From positions 124,001 to 188,000 of the forward strand of contig NZ_JABBPD010000001.1 of NCBI RefSeq assembly GCF_012927445.1: DNA of 64,000 nt, given 5' to 3'. Made by a program: the position numbers and the translations under genes. How positions within the stretch are numbered: the stretch's first letter is position 1; the number at the start of each line of letters is the position of its first letter. The notes below the pieces were generated by a model, which ran no database searches, was not told where the DNA came from, and saw nothing but the letters and a program-made list of their open reading frames with translations. This stretch comes from Rhodoferax sp. (GTDB taxonomy: Bacteria > Pseudomonadota > Gammaproteobacteria > Burkholderiales > Burkholderiaceae_C). Shown in pieces: positions 45,323 to 55,527 of this stretch.

Positions 45323-46552
45323 TCAAGCCCGCGTCGCCCGTAGCTTCATCGAGAACTCCTGCAAAGCGGCAATACCGCTGGCCTCGGCGCGATGGCACCA
45401 GACTTGCAAATCGGACGCCAGCTGTTCCCGGGTGTGCGACCGGTTCAGCCAGAGCTGGCGCAGTTCTTCACGCATGACCACCATCTTGTCCAGCACCGGC
45501 GAAGCAGCACGGGCCAAGGCGAGTTGCGCCACCGCCGCGGCAGGCACTCGCTCTGTGTCTCGGTGCATCCAACGCTGAGCGGCCTTGATGACGGCCGCGT
45601 CCGCCGTCAGTGCTTTCATGGCTTCAAGTTCACCCTTGAAGGCGTGACGCATGTCTTTGGCATAACCGGCCATGATTTCATAACGATTGGAAATCAACGC
45701 CTCCAGGGTCTTCTCATCCGCCACGGGACGAATATCACCCATCGCCAGCTTAGGCGGCGTCTTTTTGACTTTGGCCAAACCAACCCGTTGCATCAGGCTG
45801 ATGTACATCCAGCCAATGTCAAACTCATACGACTTGACCGACAACTTGGCTGACGTGGGATAGGTGTGGTGGTTGTTGTGCAACTCTTCACCGGCAATCA
45901 GGATGCCCCACGGCGAAATATTGGTGCTGGCATCGGGCGCCTCAAAGTTGCGATAACCCCAATAGTGCGCCGCGCCATTGATGATGCCCGCCGCCATGAT
46001 CGGGGTCCAGGCCATTTGCACGGCCCACACCGCCAGGCCCGCAGCGCCAAACAGAGCCAGATCAATGGCCAGCATCAAGCAGATGCCGAGCCAGGAAAAC
46101 CGGGTGTACAGGTTGCGCTCCAGCCAGTCGCTGGGGGTGCCATGGCCAAAGCGCGCCATGGTTTCCTTGTTTTGGGCCTCGGCCCGGTACAACTCATAGC
46201 CCTGTAGCAGCACCGTTTTAATGCCATACACATGCGGACTGTGGGGGTCATCCGCCTGTTCGCACTTGGCATGGTGTTTACGGTGAATGGACGCCCATTC
46301 TTTGGTGACCTGACCGGTCGTCATCCAGAGCCAGAAGCGGAAAAAATGAGCGGCAATCGGGTGCAAATCCAAAGCGCGGTGCGCCTGGTGTCGGTGCAAA
46401 AAAACCGTCACGCTCACCATGGTGACATGGGTGATAGCCAGCGTGAACAGCACGATTTGCCATCCCGCCAATTGCCAAAATCCATTCGCCAGCCAGTCAA
46501 CCACTGCATTCAATGCAGCCCAATCAGGTAACAACATATCTGTGAAGTCCAT
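45323..46552 (-). CDS. Membrane fatty acid desaturase (acyl-CoA/acyl-lipid delta-9 type)
   Basis: About 409-residue di-iron desaturase introducing a double bond in membrane acyl chains. Histidine boxes are HRHQAHR, HRKHH and HNNHH, with additional AGEELHNNHHTYPTSAK context. Membrane helices precede box 1 (WQIVLFTLAITHVTMVSVTVFLH) and lie between boxes 2 and 3. The C-terminal 130 residues after GDIRPV are an extra helical domain not required for catalysis. The ATG at 46552 is favoured; a TTG at 46576 and an ATG five codons downstream are alternatives. It probably adjusts membrane fluidity in the cold. Confidence 0.9.
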   Translation of the reverse strand: MDFTDMLLPDWAALNAVVDWLANGFWQLAGWQIVLFTLAITHVTMVSVTVFLHRHQAHRALDLHPIAAHFFRFWLWMTTGQVTKEWASIHRKHHAKCEQADDPHSPHVYGIKTVLLQGYELYRAEAQNKETMARFGHGTPSDWLERNLYTRFSWLGICLMLAIDLALFGAAGLAVWAVQMAWTPIMAAGIINGAAHYWGYRNFEAPDASTNISPWGILIAGEELHNNHHTYPTSAKLSVKSYEFDIGWMYISLMQRVGLAKVKKTPPKLAMGDIRPVADEKTLEALISNRYEIMAGYAKDMRHAFKGELEAMKALTADAAVIKAAQRWMHRDTERVPAAAVAQLALARAASPVLDKMVVMREELRQLWLNRSHTREQLASDLQVWCHRAEASGIAALQEFSMKLRATRA

Positions 46553-46645
46553 CAACGACGTTTTAATAATGATCAAGCGAGGCTCAAGTCTGAAACCTGC
46601 CTTTAGCAGTAGATGCGGCCAAAGGCAGTTAATTCCAGCTAAAAC

Positions 46646-47917
46646 TTAATTTTTTTGCCAAACAGCTGCAAAAAATCCATCCGTCTGGTGACGGTGCGGC
46701 CATAAACGCAGGTAACGCTGCGCGTTGTCCCCGCCGCTGCACAGCTTGGCAGCGCCTTCCACCTTCAAGCCGGTCAGGACTTCACCCACATCGAGCGGCG
46801 TGAATTCCGGGTTGGCGGCGGTAAACGCTTGCGCAATGGCCTCGTTTTCCTGAATCATCACGCTGCAGGTGGCGTAGACCAGGCGGCCACCGGGTTTGAG
46901 CAGGCGCGCCGCGCTTTGCAGAATGGCGGTCTGTGTGACGGCCATCTGCTCCACCAACCCCAAACTTTGACGCCATTTGAGGTCGGGGTTGCGCCGCAAC
47001 GTGCCCAAGCCGGAGCAAGGGGCATCTACCAGCACCCGGTCAATTTTGCCGGACAGGCGCTTGACGCGCTCATCGCGCTCATGAGCGATGGCCGCCGGGT
47101 GCACATTGGACAAACCGCTGCGCGCCAGACGTGGCTTGAGCGCGTCAAGCCGATGCGGCGAGGTATCAAAGGCGTACAAGCGACCGGTGCTGCGCATGCC
47201 AGCGCCAATCGCCAGCGTTTTGCCACCGGCGCCGGCACAAAAGTCCACCACCATCTCGCCGCGTTTGGCGTCGAGCAGCATGGCCAGCAGTTGCGAGCCT
47301 TCGTCCTGCACCTCAAAGGCGCCGCGGGTAAAGGCGTCCAGCTTGTTCAGGGTCGGCTTGCCGGCAATGCGCAGGCCCCAAGGCGAATAAGGCGTTGGCA
47401 CGGCCTTGATGCCGAGCTGGGCCAGCTCTTTTTGCACGTCGGCGCGCTTGGCGTTAAGGGCATTGACGCGCAAATCGAGGCCGGCGCCCAGGTTGAGACT
47501 GTCGGCCAGTTGCCAGAAATCATCGCCCAGCTGGTCTTTCAGTGGCTGCACCAACCACTCGGGCAGGTTGTGGCGATGGCGCTCCATCAAATCGGCCACA
47601 TTGATTTTTTCGCACTGATCGATCCAGTTGGTTTCCTGTTCGGTCAGGGCGCTGCGCAAGAAATCGCCGGGGCCGTAAAAGCCCAGAATCGCCATACGGC
47701 GCTCCTTGGGGCCACTGCCGGACGGCGCGAAATGGTCAAACAGCAGTTTTTTGCGCAGCACGGTATAGACCGTGCCGGACAGCGTAGCGCGTTCGCGCGG
47801 CCCAAGACCCCGGTTGTCGCGAAAAAACTTCGAGACAACGGCGTCGGTGGGGTGGTCAAATTTGAGAGAGAGGCGGACGAGTTCAGAACAGACGTCAAGC
47901 AGGGCTTTTGGATGCAT
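46646..47917 (-). CDS. RsmB/NOP-family rRNA (cytosine-5-) methyltransferase
   Basis: 423-residue SAM-dependent RNA m5C methyltransferase. The N-terminal 180 residues are an NusB-like/RNA-binding region. The methyltransferase has the SAM motif VVDFCAGAGGKTLAIG. Its two active-site cysteines are in RVLVDAPCSGLGTLRRNPDLKW (release Cys) and LVYATCSVMIQENE (nucleophile). It could be RsmB (16S C967) or a relative; the N-terminus is shorter on NusB similarity than classical RsmB. It diverges from the DUF1653 gene with only 16 bases between starts. Confidence 0.9.
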   Translation of the reverse strand: MHPKALLDVCSELVRLSLKFDHPTDAVVSKFFRDNRGLGPRERATLSGTVYTVLRKKLLFDHFAPSGSGPKERRMAILGFYGPGDFLRSALTEQETNWIDQCEKINVADLMERHRHNLPEWLVQPLKDQLGDDFWQLADSLNLGAGLDLRVNALNAKRADVQKELAQLGIKAVPTPYSPWGLRIAGKPTLNKLDAFTRGAFEVQDEGSQLLAMLLDAKRGEMVVDFCAGAGGKTLAIGAGMRSTGRLYAFDTSPHRLDALKPRLARSGLSNVHPAAIAHERDERVKRLSGKIDRVLVDAPCSGLGTLRRNPDLKWRQSLGLVEQMAVTQTAILQSAARLLKPGGRLVYATCSVMIQENEAIAQAFTAANPEFTPLDVGEVLTGLKVEGAAKLCSGGDNAQRYLRLWPHRHQTDGFFAAVWQKN

Positions 47918-47933
47918 AGCCTACGATTGTCCC

Positions 47934-48173
47934 ATGACTAACGAAATACTGCCTCCGCTCAGCTCGACCCGCAAGGGCCAGTACCGCCATTACAAGGGCC
48001 TGCGCTACGAAGTCATCGACACCGTGCGACACAGCGAAACCCTGGAACCGATGACGCTTTACCGTGCGCTGTACGGCGAAAAAGGGCTGTGGGTGCGCCC
48101 GGCGGCCATGTTCAGCGAAGAGGTGACGATTGACGGCGTGCGCCAACTCCGCTTCACCTGGATTTCCGACTAA
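47934..48173 (+). CDS. DUF1653 family small protein
   Basis: 79-residue protein with the DUF1653 signature: RKGQYRHYKGLRYEVIDTVR, then HSETLEPMTLYRALYGE and GLWVRPAAMFSEEV. Function unknown; the fold is predicted as a small beta barrel. The ATG at 47934 starts the domain; the frame is open further upstream only into the divergent methyltransferase gene. The close divergent starts suggest shared control. Confidence 0.88.
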   Translation: MTNEILPPLSSTRKGQYRHYKGLRYEVIDTVRHSETLEPMTLYRALYGEKGLWVRPAAMFSEEVTIDGVRQLRFTWISD

Positions 48174-48377
48174 ATCCCCATTAGCCGCAAGGCCCTGGCG
48201 AATCGGCTCAAACCGACCAATGAACTGAACACCAGCGGTCTGACGCCCGTCCGTACACGAACCGCACGGCAACAGGTCGCTTGACAACCGGCAGCTTTAC
48301 ACGACTTCACACAGGCGAAACTAGGGCGTCATTTGACTCCTGCACAATCAGCATTCCACCCAGCCTTGTGCCGCAAA

Positions 48378-49814
48378 ATGATGGTCTCAAAAAAACTAAT
48401 ATCTCCCTGGTCACGGCGGCGCCTGCCCTGCGCGGCGTCACTGGCCATATCAGTGGCCGTCGCCCTGAGCGGCTGCGCGTCCTGGTCACCCAAGACGCAG
48501 GCGATGCCTGACGTGGTGGTCCCCACGGCCTGGTCCACATCGCTATCACCCACCCGTGACGCAACCCCTGCATCCCCGAATTCACTGGCCCAGTGGTGGC
48601 AGCGATTCAACGATCCGCTGCTGGGCACCCTGGTCGCGCAGGCCTTGCAGGCCAACACCAGCATCCGCTCCGCACAGGCAGCGCTGCAGCAATCACGCGC
48701 ACTGCGCGATGTCCAAAATGCAGGCCTGCTGCCCGGCGTGTCGGCCTCCGGGTCGGCGGGACGCAGCAAGTCTGGCGACTTTGAGGCCAGCAACAGTTTT
48801 GGCGCCAAACTGGATGCCAGTTGGGAACCCGATATCTTTGGCGGCAAACGCAGCGCACTGAACGCCAGCGAAGCCGACGCCCAGGCGGCACAAGCCACGC
48901 TCGCCGATGTGCAGGTCTCGGTTGCCGCCGAGGTGGCGCTGGCCTACATCCAGTTGCGCGGCCAGCAGACACAGTTAATGATTGCCCGCAACAACCTCGC
49001 CAGCCAGAACGAAACCCTGCAAATCACCGACTGGCGCGCCCAAGCCGGCCTGACCACCTCGCTGGAAGTCGAACAAGCCCGGACCGCCAGCGAACAGACC
49101 GGCGCCCAGATTCCCACCCTGGAGGCCAGCATTGCCAAGACCCAGCACGCGCTGGCGGTTTTGACGGGCCAGACCCCGGATGCACTGCAGGCGCTGGTAA
49201 TGACCCCGCTGCCCGTGCCGCAAGCGGCGCCCGATTTGGCGCTGAGTATTCCGGCGCAAACCCTGCGCCAGCGGCCTGATGTGCGTGTGGCAGAACACCG
49301 CATCAGTGCCGCCCTAGCCCGCGTGTCCGCCGCAGATGCCGCCCGTTACCCTGGCTTTTCCATCAAAGGCTCGCTGGGGCTGAATGCCCTGACACTCGGC
49401 GCGCTCACCAACGGTGCCTCCGTGGCGAACTCTTTATTGGCCGGCATCTCGGTGCCGCTGTTTGATGGCGGTGCCGCCATAGCCCAGGTGCAGGCACAGG
49501 AAGCGGCTATGGAGCAGGCCCGCGCCAGTTACCAGTCCGTGGTGTTGACGGCCCTGAAAGACGTCGAAGATGCGCTGGTGGCTTTGCGGGGCGACCGTGA
49601 ACGATTGGTGCGCCTGCAAGGTGCGGCCACTGCGGCCGACAATGCGGCCCTGCTGGCGCAGCAACGCTATGCCAGCGGCCTGATTGACTTCCAGATCGTT
49701 CTGCAGACGCAGCGCACGCTGCTGACGACCCAAGACAATGTGGCCAGTACCAGCGCCGACATCAGCGCCGACCATGTGCGCCTGTACAAGGCACTGGGCG
49801 GCGGCTGGTTTTGA
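48378..49814 (+). CDS. NodT-family outer-membrane efflux lipoprotein
   Basis: TolC-like channel of about 478 residues forming the outer-membrane exit of a tripartite pump. The signal peptide ends in the lipobox VALSGCAS near residue 33. The core has the two OEP repeats with WWQRFNDPLLGTLVAQAL at the start, SWEPDIFGGKRSALN in the middle and the second repeat RPDVRVAEHRISAALARVSAADAARYPGFSI. Start ATG 48378 (or 48381 in tandem) is taken as nearest to the signal peptide. The adaptor gene follows 23 bases later, and ATPase and permease genes overlap further on, so this is one operon. Confidence 0.9.
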   Translation: MMVSKKLISPWSRRRLPCAASLAISVAVALSGCASWSPKTQAMPDVVVPTAWSTSLSPTRDATPASPNSLAQWWQRFNDPLLGTLVAQALQANTSIRSAQAALQQSRALRDVQNAGLLPGVSASGSAGRSKSGDFEASNSFGAKLDASWEPDIFGGKRSALNASEADAQAAQATLADVQVSVAAEVALAYIQLRGQQTQLMIARNNLASQNETLQITDWRAQAGLTTSLEVEQARTASEQTGAQIPTLEASIAKTQHALAVLTGQTPDALQALVMTPLPVPQAAPDLALSIPAQTLRQRPDVRVAEHRISAALARVSAADAARYPGFSIKGSLGLNALTLGALTNGASVANSLLAGISVPLFDGGAAIAQVQAQEAAMEQARASYQSVVLTALKDVEDALVALRGDRERLVRLQGAATAADNAALLAQQRYASGLIDFQIVLQTQRTLLTTQDNVASTSADISADHVRLYKALGGGWF

Positions 49815-49837
49815 ATCCACTTTATATAAATCGCACC

Positions 49838-51141
49838 ATGACCACCCCAGCTGCCACCCCTAAACCCCTCTCAACCACGGACCTGCAAGCCCTGCTGGAC
49901 GAAGCGCCGCAACATGCCTGGTGGCGCCGCCCCATGGTCTGGCTGATCGCTGGGCTGGTGCTGCTGGCGGGCGCAGGTTATTACTACTGGCAGGCGAGCG
50001 CCAAAAGCAATGCGGCACCGCTGTATGTCACCGAAACCGTGAACCGCGGCAACCTCACCCTGTCGGTCTCCGCCAACGGCACGCTGCAGCCCACCCGCTC
50101 CGTCAGCATCGGCAGCGAGTTGTCCGGCACCGTGTTGCGCGTGCTGGTGGATGTGAACGACAAGGTCAAAAAAGGTCAGGTGCTGGTGGAGCTGGACACC
50201 GCCAAACTCAACGACCAGGTCGCCCGCTCACGCGCCGCCCTCAGCGCCGCGCGGGCCCAGGTGGGACAAGCCGTGGCCACGGTCACCGAAACCCAGGGCA
50301 ACCTGGCGCGCCTGGAAGAAGTGGCGCGCCTGTCGGGCGGCAAAGTGCCGTCCAAGGCCGAACTGGACACCGGCCGCGCCACGCTGGCACGCGCCCAGGC
50401 CGAGGAATTAAGCGCCCGTGCCAACGTGGTCCAGGCACAGGCAACGGCCTCAACCGATGAGACCAATCTGTCCAAAGCCTCCATCCGCTCCCCGATTGAT
50501 GGCGTGGTCTTGACCCGCACGGTCGACCCCGGCAATGCCGTGGCCGCCTCGCTGCAAGCCGTCACCTTGTTTACCGTGGCCGAGGATTTGAGCAAACTGC
50601 GGCTGCAGGTCAACGTGGATGAAGCCGATGTGGGCGCTGTCAAGGTGGATCAAAAAGCCAGCTTTACCGTCAGCGCCTACCCCACCCGCCAATACCCGGC
50701 CACCATCACCCGCGTCGCCTATGGCTCCACCACCACCGACAACGTGGTGACCTATGTGACCTACCTCGACGTCGACAACTCCGATCTGTCGCTGCGCCCT
50801 GGCATGACCGCCTCCAGCACCATCACCTCCACCGAGTTGCGGGACGTGCTGCTGGTGCCCAACACGGCACTGCGCTTTACGCCCACCGTGACGGGCGGCG
50901 CTGCCAAAGCCAAAAGCGGCATTGTGTCGAGCCTGCTGCCGCGCATGCCCGGTAGCGGCGCACGCAAAACCGCGTCAGGCAATGGCAATGCCAAACAGGT
51001 GTGGGTGCTGCAAGGCGGAGCGGCAGTGGCCGTGAGCGTCACGCCCGGCATCAGCGACGGCCGCATGACCGCGATCAGCGCCGGCGACTTGCAGCCCGGC
51101 ATGCTGGTCATCACCGATCAACGCACAGCCGGATCAGCACC

Positions 51142-51145
<4 letters not shown>
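49838..51145 (+). CDS. MacA-like periplasmic adaptor (membrane fusion protein)
   Basis: 435-residue adaptor linking the inner-membrane ABC transporter to the outer-membrane channel. One N-terminal membrane anchor (MVWLIAGLVLLAGAGYYYW) is preceded by a cytoplasmic tail of about 37 residues. The lipoyl domain has SIGSELSGTVLRVLVDVNDKVKKGQVLVELD and SIRSPIDGVVLTRTVDPGNAVA; a coiled coil lies between (RAALSAARAQVGQAVATVTETQ). The beta-barrel and membrane-proximal domains complete the MacA layout. It ends with ATGA overlap to the ATPase gene. Substrate may be a macrolide, lipopeptide or other amphiphile. Confidence 0.92.
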
Positions 51146-51905
<760 letters not shown>

Positions 51906-51906
<1 letters not shown>

Positions 51907-53114
51907 TGTTGCTCAACACCCTGTTGCTCGCCCTGCGCTCCATCCGGCGCAACCTGATGCGCTCGTTCCTGACCATTCTGGGCATCGTGATTGGCGTGAG
52001 CGCCGTCATCACCATGGTCACACTGGGCAACGGCGCCACCCTCGCCGTCCAAAACCAGATTTCGGGCCTGGGCACCAACCTGCTGCAAGTGCGCCCTGGC
52101 CAGCGCATGGGCCCCGGCTCCGGCGGTGCCAGCGCGCCCTCCTTTAAAGAGATCGATGCCGACGCCATTGCCACCCAGATTGGCGGCATTGCGGCCGTGG
52201 CGCCCGAGGCGCGCACCGGCGCCACCGTGGTGGCCAATGGCCGCAACTGGACCAGCAGCATCATTGGCAGCACCAACGCCTGGCTGCTCACCGGCAACTG
52301 GAAACTGGGCGATGGCCGCATCTTCTCCGACGCCGAACTGCGCGCTGGCGCGGCCGTGTGCCTGATCGGCGAAACCGTGCGGCGCGAGCTTTACGGCACA
52401 CGACCCGCCGTGGGTGAACAACTGCGCGTGAAACAGATTTCATGCACCATCGTTGGCGTACTGGGCTCCAAGGGCCAGGGCAGCTTCGGCAACGACCAGG
52501 ACGACGTGGTGCTGGTGCCAATCAAAACGCTGCAGCGCCGCATCACCGGCAACACCCGCGTCAACACTTTGCTGGTGTCCATGCTGGACGGCAGCGACGC
52601 CACCCGCGTCAAGGCCAGCCTGAGCCAGCTGCTGCGGGAACGCCGCAAGCTGGCCGAAGCAGATGAAGACAACTTCAATGTGCTCGACACCAAACAACTG
52701 GCCGACACCCTGGCCGGCACCACGAAGGTGATGACCATGCTGCTGGGCGCGGTGGCGGCGGTGAGCCTGCTGGTGGGCGGCATCGGCATCATGAACATCA
52801 TGCTGGTGAGCGTGACCGAGCGCACCCGCGAGATCGGGCTGCGCCTGGCCATTGGCGCACTGGAGCGCGAGGTGTTGCTGCAGTTCCTGATCGAGGCGGT
52901 GGTGCTGGCGTCGTTGGGCGGCATCATCGGCATCGTGCTGGCCACGCTGGCGTCACTGGGGCTGTCCAGCCTGATGGACGTGCCCTATCTGTTCAACCCG
53001 GGCGTCAACCTGCTGTCGTTCCTGTTCTCGGCGGGCATTGGCGTGTTGTTCGGCTACTTTCCAGCCCGCCGCGCGGCCCGGATGGACCCGATTGAAGCCT
53101 TGCGGCACGAGTAA
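51906..53114 (+). CDS. MacB/FtsX-type ABC transporter permease
   Basis: 402-residue permease with the MacB periplasmic core domain and the FtsX-like C-terminal part. TM1 is LTILGIVIGVSAVITMVTLG. The periplasmic domain (about 45-270) starts VQNQISGLGTNLLQVRPG. TM2-4 are in MTMLLGAVAAVSLLVGGIGIMNIMLVSVTERTREIGLRLAIGA, VLASLGGIIGIVLATLASLGL and LLSFLFSAGIGVLFGYFPARRAARMDPIEALRHE, the exact family end. Its start overlaps the ATPase stop by one base (TGATG). It is the last gene of the efflux operon. Confidence 0.94.
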
Positions 53115-53137
53115 TCGCTCATTCGCGGTCTGACGTG

Positions 53138-53233
53138 CCTGTTAGACAGGCATCGTTTGGAAACCCGCATAAACACTTGCCTTGGCGGCTTGTGCCAGTA
53201 GAAATCCACAAACTTATCCACAGAAATTGTGGA
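53138..53233 (+). repeat. Direct repeat A with hairpin and DnaA-box-like site
   Basis: Begins with the hairpin GCCTGTTAGACAGGC, continues CCCGCAT, and ends with TTATCCACA at 53214-53222 facing TGTGGA. It pairs with repeat B about 300 bases on. On the minus strand both copies encode a similar short peptide (MRVSKRCLSNRHV here). Confidence 0.65.
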
Positions 53234-53343
53234 CGCCGCCGGTTGCTTCATGCCGATCCACACGGCATGGCGGCCAGGCAATTTGCGAACAAAGGCCCTA
53301 GCACAGGCAAGCACTGCATTGACCCACTCGCTATAAATTTAAA

Positions 53344-53398
53344 CAAAATAAGCCTGCAGCCCTTACTGTACCTTCGCAAGTAGCTATTAATATAATAG
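53344..53398 (-). repeat. Dispersed repeat copy R9, diverged, intergenic
   Basis: On the minus strand: GCTATTATATTAATAGCT, ACTTGCGAAGGTACA, then GTAAGGGCTGCAGGCTT. It aligns along the whole unit with a weakened right part. It lies between direct repeats A and B. Confidence 0.6.
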
Positions 53399-53433
53399 CA
53401 AATTGATTTTCCTTACCGCCGTGAATTTAGACC

Positions 53434-53531
53434 TGCCTATTTAACAGGCACTCCTTGCAAACCCGCATGGATACTAGGTTTATTGACTTACTCCAAGGAT
53501 GGCCCCCAGACTTATCCACAAAATCTGTGGA
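53434..53531 (+). repeat. Direct repeat B with hairpin and DnaA-box-like site
   Basis: Begins GCCTATTTAACAGGC, the same hairpin as repeat A with one mismatch in the stem. It then shows CCCGCAT and ends TTATCCACA at 53512-53520 facing TGTGGA. Minus-strand peptide MRVCKECLLNRQV matches the one from repeat A. Confidence 0.65.
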
Positions 53532-53930
53532 GCGAGGAACAGTTGGCAGGACACGGTGCTGCAGGTCGATTTGGCGCAGACAAGCGCCGGGTTCACGAAT
53601 GCGCCATGACAACCCTTGGGATGGATTCTTGCCACCAGCAACATCCGAGAGTTCGAGCGCATCTGGCCTGCAAGTGATGGTGATCAGAAAATTCTCGTCC
53701 TGATGCTCAGATTTTTTGATGCTCTGGTAAAGGCTTCTTTTCAGCGATTCCGGTCTTAGAGATTTGCGATCTGCCTGCTCCATAGCAGCCGCTGGCAACT
53801 ATGGATCGACCGGCGGCTTTGAAGCGACCATTTCGTAAAAGTGGACGTCCGTCATCGACCAGTAGCAGCCCATCGCCTATGACTGCTTTGTTGAAACGAG
53901 TCGATGTATTTCAAAGCTAAAGTTCGAGCG

Positions 53931-55523
53931 CTAATCACAATTTAGCTCAATCACCGCAAGATAAGCTCGGGCTCTGCTCATTGCAACATAGTGATACGTT
54001 AGGTTTTCAGACCGTTTTGCGTTCGGTATATCCACCACAACAATGGCGTCGTTCTCTAGCCCTTTGAAATCATGAATTTGAGAAAAACTGACCAAATCCG
54101 GTGGAAAGCTCCTGATCAAGTATGAATCGAGTGGTTGAATGACTTGATGCCAATTTGGCGGCAACAATCGCACAATCGATTCGTTGTAAGGAACTGGGGA
54201 AAGGATAGTAATTTGTGAGTGGGTCATACCACCCTTCACCAGTTCATCTAGTTGATTTGCCAATATCTTGACTGCATCTTCTTTCGTTGAAACGCAAAAC
54301 TCCCTGACTGCCGGCCCATAACCAGAACCGCGGACACCCATGTCAGCGCCAAGACGAAATTTAATGTTTTCCAGAATTTTCAGAGTGTTTCGGCAATTGG
54401 TCCGCAAAGGTACCCGTGTAGGTTGATATTGCTCAATGCGATGAAGTGCCCCAGCCTCCGTGGGTACAAGCAAGCCACTTTGATTCTGGAAATCAGCGAA
54501 GAGTGCCCAGCGGCCATTTTGGAATCCGTTCAGCAAATAGGCTTCCAGTTTGTCGATTAGCACAACCCGCATCAAGTCTTGCGCTTCATCAACAATGATC
54601 GCGTCAAATTGTGAAATGCGTGCACGCTGGGCGGCAATCTCCAAGCCATCAAAAGTTGAAATGACCAAGCCGCGAATATTCAGGCGCACGTCCAACCAGG
54701 CCTTTAGCCATGGTGATGAACAGGCGAAAAGAACCTTTGATCCAGTCGCTGTCCATCGTCGTGCCAATTCTGCCGCGAGAAACGTTTTGCCAGTTCCTGC
54801 ACCACCAATGCAAAGCGTACGGGGATTGGCTTCGACGACATCAACCCAAGTGAGTTGGTCTTCAGTCATCCGAATTGAGCTGTCGATTACTTGCTCAGTT
54901 TGGATGCGCAACGGAACGATAGCCTCAAAATCAGGGCGAAGAAATTTTTGAATGAGATCAACAGCGGCGTCTGAAGCCACAGAATCGCGAGCGACACCAA
55001 ATGCTTTCGACTGCCAATGCTCAAAAAGATTGACGAGCCAACTGTCAAAACCGCGAAAACCTCTCGCATCCGCCAACACAGCCGGATCCCATTCGGAACC
55101 CGTTTGCCTCCAGTCGCAATCCGGAAAAATCACACCATAGCCAATGACAAATTGATTCAAGATGTCACTTGAAAACTCAGATTTCAGCCGTGCCAGCAAG
55201 CCATGCAAGGCAGATTCAGCTTGTCGAAATGGACTTTCTTTTCCTTCGTGTGCTTGACCATTTCTGTCCGTAAAAGTCCATCGACCATTCGTGCATGAAA
55301 CGCCGCCACCCTTGACCTCAAGTACGAACAAACCTTGTGGCCCACACAATAGGAAATCAATTTCCCCAAAGCGTTTGTGTTTATGACGGGACAAGTTGAG
55401 CGAATGAAATGCCGTTAAAAGCGTGTCACCGCTCTCATTGACTTCTGCAGTCCGAAGGCAATCGAATACCTTTTGTTCGGCTTGACTATGCGTTCTGTAG
55501 GGTGTCGCTGGAATCATCCGCAT
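53931..55523 (-). CDS. NERD nuclease-domain / SF1 helicase fusion protein
   Basis: 530-residue two-part protein. An N-terminal NERD domain has the endonuclease-like core GEIDFLLCGPQGLFVLEVKGG (Glu54, Asp56, Glu69, Lys71), preceded by E15 in SQAEQKVFD. A UvrD/Rep-like SF1 motor follows: Walker A GGAGTGKT near 240-247, motif II DEAQD near 312-316, motif III-like FADFQNQ, motif V HDFKGLENDAIVVVD and motif VI YVAMSRARAYLAVIE. It probably unwinds and cuts DNA. It is the last gene of the five-gene operon and starts four bases after the preceding stop. AT-richer than the core genome. NERD helicases are common in defence islands. Confidence 0.85.
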   Translation of the reverse strand: MRMIPATPYRTHSQAEQKVFDCLRTAEVNESGDTLLTAFHSLNLSRHKHKRFGEIDFLLCGPQGLFVLEVKGGGVSCTNGRWTFTDRNGQAHEGKESPFRQAESALHGLLARLKSEFSSDILNQFVIGYGVIFPDCDWRQTGSEWDPAVLADARGFRGFDSWLVNLFEHWQSKAFGVARDSVASDAAVDLIQKFLRPDFEAIVPLRIQTEQVIDSSIRMTEDQLTWVDVVEANPRTLCIGGAGTGKTFLAAELARRWTATGSKVLFACSSPWLKAWLDVRLNIRGLVISTFDGLEIAAQRARISQFDAIIVDEAQDLMRVVLIDKLEAYLLNGFQNGRWALFADFQNQSGLLVPTEAGALHRIEQYQPTRVPLRTNCRNTLKILENIKFRLGADMGVRGSGYGPAVREFCVSTKEDAVKILANQLDELVKGGMTHSQITILSPVPYNESIVRLLPPNWHQVIQPLDSYLIRSFPPDLVSFSQIHDFKGLENDAIVVVDIPNAKRSENLTYHYVAMSRARAYLAVIELNCD

Positions 55524-55527
55524 AGAC

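Larger units (their letters stand above)
53115..53930. other. 816-base gene-free, repeat-rich spacer next to the defence-like operon
   Basis: No protein gene is supported here. It holds two diverged direct repeats of about 97 bases, each with a DnaA-box-like TTATCCACA, and between them a degenerate dispersed repeat. The part from 53540 to 53930 shows no recognisable feature. Confidence 0.6.

Noticed and set aside
46829..47941. Plus-strand open frame of about 370 codons opposite the rRNA methyltransferase
   Set aside because: Antisense shadow of a gene with intact catalytic cysteines; composition is shadow-like.
53138..53450. Integron attC-like core sites (GTTAGAC and ATTTAAC) in the paired repeats
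   Set aside because: The cores are simply the arms of short hairpins. Their order and spacing do not make an attC site, and there is no integrase or cassette array.
53200..53535. Replication origin suggested by DnaA-box sequences
   Set aside because: Only two boxes, each within a dispersed-looking repeat. There is no AT-rich unwinding element and no dnaA, dnaN or gidA genes nearby.
53427..53798. Minus-strand frame of about 123 codons in the repeat-rich spacer
   Set aside because: It runs through a direct repeat, has no clear ribosome-binding site and no domain. Only its last 13 residues recur in the other repeat copy, so it is more likely non-coding.
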